Below, piece by piece: positions 1 to 6,975 of a DNA stretch of 6,975 bases; position 1 is the stretch's first letter; each line of letters starts with the position of its first letter. Both the position numbers and the translations under genes were made by a program. Under the pieces are notes generated by a model. That model worked only from the letters and a program-made list of their open reading frames with translations, was not told the DNA's origin and did no database searches. The stretch comes from an uncultured Bacteroidales bacterium (lineage in GTDB: Bacteria > Bacteroidota > Bacteroidia > Bacteroidales > Muribaculaceae): positions 1 through 6,975 of the forward strand of contig CALZQD010000088.1 of NCBI GenBank assembly GCA_945828175.1, given 5' to 3'.

Positions 1-57
1 GGCTGATTGTTTTATTGTTGAGTGGTCTAATTCTTATATCGAACTCACGTTAAAAAT
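1..57. other. AT-rich contig-edge segment after the truncated membrane gene
   Basis: The first 60 bases have roughly 32% G+C by my count (19 of 60), while the adjoining coding sequence is clearly GC-rich. The change falls where the membrane-protein reading frame stops making family sense, around 45-57, and the frame then meets a TAA at 34-36. I see no convincing gene in these bases in any frame. It could be the terminus of an inserted element, an intergenic stretch after a deletion, or a misjoined read end. The other end of this contig carries untrimmed adapter, so an assembly cause cannot be excluded. No terminal repeat or target duplication can be tested because only one side is present. 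Confidence 0.35.
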
Positions 58-300
58 GATATTGGCGGCGCGTCCGTTGTTGAGTACCCAGTGCTTCAGG
101 GCGACGACGGGCAGCTGCCACAGCGAGTTACGGCCCTGGCCGACGCCGTTATGATTGGTGAATTCAAGGAGATAGGCGACGTCGTCGCCGTCGTACTGAT
201 GCCAGTAGTAGCAGAGCGTCCACGCCAGCGCCAGAATGGCTGCGACAGCCACGGCAATGACGGTATCGGACGACAAAGAGCTGCTACTCAGCCGGTTCAT
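34..300 (-). CDS. N-terminal fragment of a polytopic membrane protein, possibly DUF6056/glycosyltransferase-like; truncated
   Basis: The frame opens with ATG at 298-300 and overlaps the end of the sugar transferase gene by 17 bp, which implies translational coupling in one operon. The 88-residue product has one clear hydrophobic segment at about residues 13-32. An acidic patch follows (D37, D39, D40 in YDGDDVAYL), then NNGRAANIIF at about 74-83. A first membrane helix, then a DD-Y motif, then an N-G-R motif before a second hydrophobic stretch resembles the start of large multi-spanning DUF6056-type proteins of surface-polysaccharide loci; this is recall, not a search. Such proteins run to several hundred residues, so this is only the beginning. 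The last residues, VSSI, look foreign, and the stop lies in AT-rich sequence at the contig edge. It may be a gene broken by insertion or frameshift, or an assembly artefact. A genuine short protein is less likely. Confidence 0.5.
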   Translation of the reverse strand: MNRLSSSSLSSDTVIAVAVAAILALAWTLCYYWHQYDGDDVAYLLEFTNHNGVGQGRNSLWQLPVVALKHWVLNNGRAANIIFNVSSI

Positions 301-910
301 ATTTCTCTTTTTCTATAAGTTGTGCCGGGACGTTGTGGTTATCGGCGTTGGTGAGTACTCTGCCGATTGTCTTTAGCAGAATGCGGCAGTCGAAGCCGAA
401 GGTGAGGTTGTCGACATAATAGATGTTCATCTCTATGCGCTTCGGCCAGGGCACTTGCTTGCGACCGTTAATCTGCGCCCAGCCGGTAATGCCGGGACGC
501 ACCTCGAACATACGCATCTGCCATCTGTCATAAGATTCGGGATAATATGTCAGCGGCGGACGCGGACCGACAAACGACATATCACCTTTGATGATATTGA
601 AAAGCTGGGGAAGTTCGTCAAGACTCGACGCTCTCAGAAAACGCCCGACCATAGTAATACGGTCATCGCCGGGAAGACTGACATTGCCGGTGCCCAGCTG
701 CTCGGCGCCAACAATCATAGACCGAAATTTATACATCGTAAAACATTTCTGTCCTTTGCCGAGGCGCTTCTGTCTGAAAAGCACGGGACCACGGCTGTCA
801 AGCCCTACGGCGACAGCAATCACGAGCATCAGGGGCCACAGCACCAGAAGCAATGCAACTGCGATGAATATGTCAATGAGACGTTTGGTCTGATGGTAAC
901 TCGGACACAT
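284..910 (-). CDS. Initiating sugar-phosphate transferase (PglC/WcaJ-type, bacterial sugar transferase family PF02397)
   Basis: This 208-residue protein belongs to the small monotopic phosphoglycosyl transferases. These move a sugar phosphate from a UDP-sugar onto undecaprenyl phosphate at the inner face of the cytoplasmic membrane, the first step of capsule, exopolysaccharide or glycan-linker assembly. In order: KRLIDIF and a hydrophobic re-entrant helix at about 9-35 with a helix-breaking Pro26; GPVLFRQKRLGKG at 41-53; YKFRSM at 60-65; the catalytic Asp-Glu pair D98-E99 in SSLDELPQLFNIIKGDMSFV; GPRP at 115-118; and RPGITGWAQINGR at 138-150. Length fits the PglC-only form, without the extra N-terminal helices of WcaJ/WbaP. 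The ATG at 908-910 sits 36 bases after a consensus promoter, so it is probably the first gene of its transcript. The overlap with the following membrane-protein gene suggests a polysaccharide locus. The sugar transferred cannot be told from sequence alone. Confidence 0.93.
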   Translation of the reverse strand: MCPSYHQTKRLIDIFIAVALLLVLWPLMLVIAVAVGLDSRGPVLFRQKRLGKGQKCFTMYKFRSMIVGAEQLGTGNVSLPGDDRITMVGRFLRASSLDELPQLFNIIKGDMSFVGPRPPLTYYPESYDRWQMRMFEVRPGITGWAQINGRKQVPWPKRIEMNIYYVDNLTFGFDCRILLKTIGRVLTNADNHNVPAQLIEKEKYEPAE

Positions 911-946
911 AGAGGCTAATAACCGTTTCCATTTTCAGTAACATTG

Positions 947-976
947 CAAATTTACAAAACTTTTCAATCACCGCAA
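947..976 (-). promoter_or_regulatory. Bacteroidetes sigma-ABfr-type promoter for the sugar transferase operon
   Basis: On the minus strand, TAAATTTG at 954-947 matches the Bacteroidetes -7 consensus TAnnTTTG exactly. A TTG at 976-974 lies 19 bases upstream, the usual spacing for the -33 element. Transcription should start near 940, leaving a leader of about 30 bases before the ATG at 910. The promoter sits just beyond the U-tract of the terminator of the preceding gene, so the two units are separated within about 80 bp. Confidence 0.72.
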
Positions 977-990
977 GCAGCTGATATGTT

Positions 991-1030
991 AAAAATAGCG
1001 GCGCGCAGTCGAAGAATCGCTGCGCGCCGC
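991..1030 (-). terminator. Intrinsic terminator after the GH97 gene
   Basis: Arms 998-1008 and 1020-1030 form a perfect 11-bp, very GC-rich stem (GCGGCGCGCAG on the plus strand). CGA at 1010-1012 can pair with TCG at 1017-1019 above a one-base bulge, leaving an AGAA loop at 1013-1016 (plus-strand letters). Outside the stem, plus-strand AATA can pair with TATT across one bulged base. In the minus direction the stem is followed by TATTTTT (plus-strand AAAAATA, 991-997), the U-tract of an intrinsic terminator. The hairpin begins 21 bases after the GH97 stop codon. No T-run follows it on the plus strand, so it works in one direction only. Confidence 0.88.
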
Positions 1031-1051
1031 CTATTAGTCAGAAAGATACCT

Positions 1052-3166
<2,115 letters not shown>

Positions 3167-3176
3167 CTATACAATA

Positions 3177-5690
3177 TTATTTTACAATCAGTTTAGCGGT
3201 CTTGACGGCCGAGCCGACAGTAGCTCTGACGACATAGACGCCTGCGGCAGCGGGAGCTGCGACGCTGTTGCCGGCAGATTCGGCAACGAGGCGGCCGTTG
3301 AGGTCATAGACTGCGAGAGCCGAAGCCTCGTCGTTGGCGATGATCATGCCGCCGACAAGCTTGACAGAGAGACGTGTCTCATAGCCGTCGCCGATGGTTA
3401 TATCCTCGATGCCGTCGAGCGGAGCGCTGTTATAGACGCCGTTGACGCTGACGAGGTCGAAGGCGCAGATGCCGCTGGTGGCCGAGTTGGCCGGTGTGAC
3501 AGTCAGACCCTTGAATGTCAGCGGGTAGATGCCGAGGTCGGTGACATCGAAGTGCTCAGCCGGGTCGAGGACGAGCTTGTTGACCTCGCCGTCGGTGAGA
3601 TGATCGAAGCGGAATGAGCGCGAAGCGGTGGCATTGGCGGCCTGAAGGTTAAACTCGATATAGAGATCCTCCATATCGCCTTCGGGGAGGACATTAAACT
3701 CGATTGCGTCGGGAAGACTCCAGATCTGCTCAGATCTGTTGGCCTTGACGTTAGAGCTGCGGCCCGTGATCTCGAAATAGAGGCGGTAGCCGCCGTTGTC
3801 GAGACGTGTCATCGTGGCGTTCTTGGCTGCCTTGCGCGTAACGTTCCAGTTCTTAACGGCAGTAAACATAGGCATATAGCGCTGTGTCGGTTCCTCGACA
3901 GTGACTGTGGCGGGGAGAGTGACGTCGCCGAGAGCACCGGTGACGGTAGCCGAGCCATCGGCTACGGCTTTGAGGAGACCTTTTTCGTCGACTTCGACGA
4001 TAGAGTTGTCAGAGCTCGACCAGTCGAAGATGTCAGAGGCAAGAGCCTTATACTCGTTGTTTACAAGCGACTGAACGCCTACGACGCAGGTCTTGGCGTT
4101 GCCGATAAGAATTTTATTGTATTTGAGTTCGGGCTGCGAGCCGGCGTCGACGGTGACGGGGATAGAGATTCTCTTGTCGCCGAAGACAGCCGTGAGGGCG
4201 AAAGTGCCGCCCTTGGTTGTAACGATAGTGCCGTCTTTGATCTTGCAGTATGCTTCGTCTGCTTCGAGGGTTGCGTCCTTGAAGTTGATGTCGACGAGGC
4301 GGCCGTATTTGTTATAGCCGTAGATTACAGGCGTATAAGAAGCGTAGAGGGGCAGATGGGCGTGGGTGTCGAGGAAACGGACGCTCTCGACCTCGGGCGA
4401 TGCCGGAGCGTTGACGGCATAGAAGAGGCCGTTTGACACGCGGCGGGCATAGAGGTCAGAAGGCTTGTTGACAACGCCGTGAGCCAGTTCGAAGAGAGTA
4501 ACCGAGCCGCCGCCGTCGAGGTTAAGAGCCTCATAGCAGCCGCGGTTAATCATATAGTCGCCGACTTCGTTCATCGACAGACCCGATGAGTAGACATAAT
4601 CGCTGCCGGTGCGCTCGCCGTCGACGGTCGACATGATGATTTTGGTATTGTCCTGAGAGTAACCGATGAGGGCGCGCATATACTTGCTGTTGTCGTCGCC
4701 GAAGTCAACGCGCTTGCCGAAATCGACGATGCGGACATTGCCGCCGATTGCCTCGCGGATGTCAGGCTGAATGTTGCCGTGGTGGGGAAGCGTTACGTTG
4801 AAGGTATAGTAAACGACATCGCCCTTCTTGAGACTGTAGATAAAATCGTTGTTATAGTACTGGCCGCAAGAGATGACGATGCCTTCTTCGGGCACGGCCA
4901 TGTTGCCGCCGGTATACCAGTCGCTGTCGACGACAAACTTCATGGGCTTGTTGGTGCGCCACTCCTCGCCTTCGGCGAGCATCAGTCGGATTTCACGACC
5001 GCCGGGGAGGGTGTTGGTGAAGTCGCCGATGTTGCGGTTGTAGATGATCATACGGTTTGAAGGCTGCAGGGGCTGCATGTCGGCCGCCCTGTCGCGGGGA
5101 TAGTTACACTCGGTGGCGTTGGTCGACTGAGAGCCGTCTTCACTGGCGATCACATGACTGCGCGAAGGCCAGTCGATCCAGCTGCCGTCGGGTCCGGTCA
5201 TAAAGACACCATGGTTCCAGAGATTGGGTGTGGCGCAACGGCCGCCGATGATATTGCCCGAACCGGGATAGCCGTCAAGAAAGTCATCGTTCTTGCCGGC
5301 ATTCTCACCATAACGCCAGACAAAGAAGTCGCCGTTGCAGCCGGCGATATACTGGGTGTTTTCATTTGTGTGGAAGGCGGCCATCTTGGGCACAGACTCG
5401 GTGGTGCAGCACGAGTCGTTGCCGAGAGCGACCTTCACCTCGACGGGTTTCGAGCCGTCGAAGGCCGTGTGGCGTTCGTCTGTCTTGTCATAAATCACGG
5501 TGTAGCTCTGGAAAAAGCGTTTTCCGTCGAGCGTCGTGAACTTATAGTGAGTATACTCTACACCCGGGCCGATATAGTACGACTCGAGCGTGTCCACGTT
5601 GAACGTGGTACCGTAAATTACTTCCTGATGTCCGGCTGAGGCACCTAAGAAGGTACCGCCGAGAAGCATCGCCATTAAAAGTTGTTTCAT
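3177..5690 (-). CDS. Secreted phosphodiester glycosidase (NAGPA/DUF2233, PF09992) with Ig-like domains and T9SS sorting tail
   Basis: The 837-residue protein begins with a signal peptide (about 1-19). The phosphodiester glycosidase domain spans about 95-427. Signature segments are IAGCNGDFF (115-123), REAIGGNVRIVDFGKR (312-327), R339 in MRALIG, VDGER (356-360), GLSMNEVGDYM (370-380) and ALNLDGGGSVTLF (388-400). This fold is that of the human mannose-6-phosphate uncovering enzyme, which removes GlcNAc from a sugar-phosphate diester; bacterial substrates are poorly known. Two Ig-like modules follow: about 437-515, with YTPVIYGYNKYGRLVD at 452-467, and a Big2-like one at about 522-598 (FDWSSSDNSIVEVDEKG). 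An unassigned beta-rich module runs from about 603 to 755 with IWSLPDAIEF. The last ~75 residues form a Por/T9SS type A sorting domain (VYDLNGRLV, AGVYVV, basic KLIVK end), predicting surface anchoring or release. It is 37 bp downstream of a truncated paralogue and 13 bp upstream of GH97. I see no promoter match in the 37-bp gap, so it is likely internal to an operon. Confidence 0.9.
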   Translation of the reverse strand: MKQLLMAMLLGGTFLGASAGHQEVIYGTTFNVDTLESYYIGPGVEYTHYKFTTLDGKRFFQSYTVIYDKTDERHTAFDGSKPVEVKVALGNDSCCTTESVPKMAAFHTNENTQYIAGCNGDFFVWRYGENAGKNDDFLDGYPGSGNIIGGRCATPNLWNHGVFMTGPDGSWIDWPSRSHVIASEDGSQSTNATECNYPRDRAADMQPLQPSNRMIIYNRNIGDFTNTLPGGREIRLMLAEGEEWRTNKPMKFVVDSDWYTGGNMAVPEEGIVISCGQYYNNDFIYSLKKGDVVYYTFNVTLPHHGNIQPDIREAIGGNVRIVDFGKRVDFGDDNSKYMRALIGYSQDNTKIIMSTVDGERTGSDYVYSSGLSMNEVGDYMINRGCYEALNLDGGGSVTLFELAHGVVNKPSDLYARRVSNGLFYAVNAPASPEVESVRFLDTHAHLPLYASYTPVIYGYNKYGRLVDINFKDATLEADEAYCKIKDGTIVTTKGGTFALTAVFGDKRISIPVTVDAGSQPELKYNKILIGNAKTCVVGVQSLVNNEYKALASDIFDWSSSDNSIVEVDEKGLLKAVADGSATVTGALGDVTLPATVTVEEPTQRYMPMFTAVKNWNVTRKAAKNATMTRLDNGGYRLYFEITGRSSNVKANRSEQIWSLPDAIEFNVLPEGDMEDLYIEFNLQAANATASRSFRFDHLTDGEVNKLVLDPAEHFDVTDLGIYPLTFKGLTVTPANSATSGICAFDLVSVNGVYNSAPLDGIEDITIGDGYETRLSVKLVGGMIIANDEASALAVYDLNGRLVAESAGNSVAAPAAAGVYVVRATVGSAVKTAKLIVK
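4291..4355 (-). repeat. Copy 1 of the best-conserved DNA block of the tandem paralogues
   Basis: This 65-bp block matches 6836-6900 in the same orientation without gaps at 56 of 65 positions by hand count, with 39 of the first 41 identical. It encodes PLYASYTPVIYGYNKYGRLVD at the start of the first Ig-like module. It is part of the gene duplication and not a mobile repeat. Confidence 0.8.
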
Positions 5691-5727
5691 AAGATTGCTT
5701 TGGTTTATTGAATATTGAATTTGGTTT

Positions 5728-6929
5728 TTAGATGATTACTTTTTTAGTCACTGTCCTGCCGCCGGCAACAGCCTCGACGAGGTAGATGCCGCTGTGGGCG
5801 GGAGCTGCGGCGGCATTGCCGTCGGCATGAGAGACCACGCGGCCGCTCAGATCGTAGACCGTCAGCGACGAGACATTGTCACCGGCGACAATCATGCCGC
5901 CTTCGACCTTGATATTCAGGGCGCTGTCTTCGGTGTCGAGGACAATATCCTCGATGCCGTCGACGGGAGCGTTGTTATAGACAGCCTCGAGACGGTTGAT
6001 GTCGATGTGGTAGTCGCCGCGGCCGTCCGCCGGTTCGATGGTCATCGTTCTGAATGACAGGGGATAGATGCCGATGTCGTTGGTGTCGAAATAATCGCTC
6101 AGGTTGAAGACGGCAGTCTGACGCTCGGCCGAAGCGGCGACAGCGCCGAAACTCATGATGACTTCGCGGCCGTTGGCGGGCTCGACGGTCATCTTGAACG
6201 CCTTGAGGTTGTGGGTGCCTGTGGTGATGTCGGCCTCGATGGCGTCTGGGAGACTCCAGATCTGATGCTTGTTAGAGAGCACGACTCTCGGGGCGCGAGC
6301 GTTAGAGACAGTGAAGTCAAGGCCGAGGGCACCATTGCCGGCGGTGATCGTCGCTGCCGACACGCCGCTCTTGAGGGCATTCCACCCGGAGGCGTCGAGA
6401 TTTTCAAACATCGGCATGCGGCGCGACACGGGCTTCTCGACAGTAAGGTTGACAGTCAGCTCGCAGTCGTCGCGGCGTCCCGTGACGGCGACACTGCCGT
6501 TTTCAAGACCTTTGACGACACCGCGCTCGTCGACCGAGGCGATTGAGGCGTCGGAGACTGACCACGAGAATGCAGCCGGGGCTACTTTGAGATACTCCGT
6601 GCCGACAAGGCTCTGCAGCTCGACGGGCCACGAGCGGTAGCCGTCGAGAAGTACGTCGGTGAGACGCAGCTCTGTAGGCATGTCGTTGACGACATTGACG
6701 GCGATTTCAGCGCTCATGTCGCCGAGGACGGCGCGGAGGGCCTGCATACCCGTGCCGGCGGTCTCGAGGGTGACGCCGTCGACGATGGTGCCGAACTCAG
6801 GAGCTACCTCGAGGGTGAAGCCCTTGACGTCGGTGTCGACGAGGCGGCCATATTTGTTATATCCGTAGATTACAGGAGTGTATGAGCCGTAAAGCGGCAG
6901 CAGCACATGGGGGTCGGCGAATCTTATCG
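5728..6929 (-). CDS. 5'-truncated paralogue of the phosphodiester glycosidase: Ig-like modules, beta module and T9SS tail
   Basis: About 400 C-terminal residues are present. They align end to end with residues 437-837 of the next gene, sharing YTPVIYGYNKYGRLVD, a Big2-like block (FSWSVSDASIASVDERG), RRMPMF, QIWSLPDAIE, DIGIYPLSF, VYNNAPVDGIEDI and the sorting tail (VYDLSGRVV, SGIYLVEA, KKVII). The reading frame stays open with no break to the last genomic base at about 6929, where adapter begins. The GTG at 6904-6906 could be taken as a start but lies inside the conserved homology (IRFADPHVLLPLY against VRFLDTHAHLPLY), so it is not the true start. The missing upstream part probably holds a signal peptide and, by analogy, a phosphodiester glycosidase domain; a different catalytic domain on the same C-terminal chassis is equally possible. 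The visible part alone shows only a cell-surface, probably glycan-associated protein exported by T9SS. It lies 37 bp upstream of the complete paralogue in the same direction. Confidence 0.87.
6836..6900 (-). repeat. Copy 2 of the best-conserved DNA block of the tandem paralogues
   Basis: This is the counterpart of 4291-4355, with 9 mismatches in 65 positions and no gap. It encodes PLYGSYTPVIYGYNKYGRLVD in the truncated paralogue and supports duplication of at least the C-terminal half of the gene. Confidence 0.8.
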
Positions 6930-6975
6930 CTGTCTCTTATACACATCTCCGAGCCCACGAGACGTAGAGGAATCT
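6930..6975 (+). other. Illumina Nextera adapter read-through at the contig end (non-genomic)
   Basis: Reading on the plus strand, 6930-6948 is CTGTCTCTTATACACATCT, the Tn5 mosaic end used in Nextera libraries. It is followed by CCGAGCCCACGAGAC (6949-6963), the read-2 handle, then GTAGAGGA (6964-6971), which I recall as the i7 index N712, then ATCT (6972-6975), the first bases of the P7 adapter. The order and adjacency are exactly those of adapter read-through. Translated on the minus strand it puts a TAA at 6937-6939 in the frame of the truncated gene, which would mislead gene callers into placing a start downstream. Confidence 0.98.

Noticed and set aside
455..919. Plus-strand open frame of 154 codons over the sugar transferase
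   Set aside because: The minus strand carries every signature of the PglC family; this frame shows no coherent protein.
991..1030. Hairpin as a riboswitch, attachment site or regulatory RNA
   Set aside because: The simple perfect stem, its position just after a stop codon and the U-tract on the coding strand fully explain it as an intrinsic terminator.
3175..3183. TAATATTG as a possible -7 box for GH97
   Set aside because: It has one mismatch to TAnnTTTG, lies only about nine bases from the ATG and lacks a placed -33 element. The 13-bp gap fits co-transcription better.
5154..5639. Plus-strand open frame of 161 codons over the phosphodiester glycosidase gene
   Set aside because: It is antisense to the signal peptide and catalytic domain of a well-supported gene, with no recognisable domain of its own.
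5691..5727. Promoter between the two paralogues
   Set aside because: The 37-bp gap is AT-rich but contains no TAnnTTTG match and no stem-loop that I can see, so a shared transcript is the simpler reading.
6930..6948. Tn5/IS50-like mosaic end as a natural transposon terminus
   Set aside because: It is directly followed by the Illumina read-2 handle, an index and the start of P7, so it is library adapter and not a transposon.

Overview
The window looks like a fragment of a Bacteroidales genome, probably a gut lineage such as Muribaculaceae; that family assignment is inference. The grounds are a GC-rich coding sequence, a TTG-N19-TAnnTTTG promoter of the Bacteroidetes type, a SusB-like GH97 enzyme, and two proteins ending in a Por/type IX secretion (T9SS) type A sorting tail. 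Every real gene is on the minus strand, so transcription runs from high to low coordinates.

Right part (6929 down to 1052): a compact gene run. It starts with the C-terminal ~400 residues of a cell-surface protein whose 5' part lies beyond the contig edge (5728-6929). After 37 bp comes its complete paralogue (3177-5690), a secreted phosphodiester glycosidase (NAGPA/DUF2233 fold, PF09992) with Ig-like modules, an unassigned beta-rich module and a T9SS tail. After another 13 bp comes a secreted GH97 glycoside hydrolase of the inverting, SusB-like type (1052-3163). A strong intrinsic terminator at 991-1030 closes the run. The likely joint role is extracellular and periplasmic breakdown of a glycan carrying phosphodiester-linked sugar and alpha-glucosidic bonds; this is inference. 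No SusC/SusD pair or regulator is in view.

Left part (976 down to 1): a separate transcription unit. A consensus promoter (947-976) drives a PglC-type initiating sugar-phosphate transferase (284-910). This overlaps by 17 bp the first 84 or so residues of a polytopic membrane protein that stops abruptly at 34, where the sequence becomes AT-rich. This looks like the start of a cell-surface polysaccharide locus, cut by the contig edge, an insertion or a misassembly.

The last 46 bases (6930-6975) are not genomic. They are Illumina Nextera read-through adapter: the mosaic end, the read-2 handle, an 8-base i7 index and the first bases of P7. The 5' end of the last gene and any apparent start there are therefore artefacts of the contig end. 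I found no tRNA, rRNA, CRISPR array or intact mobile element. The most interesting biology is the tandem phosphodiester-glycosidase-like paralogues coupled to GH97.
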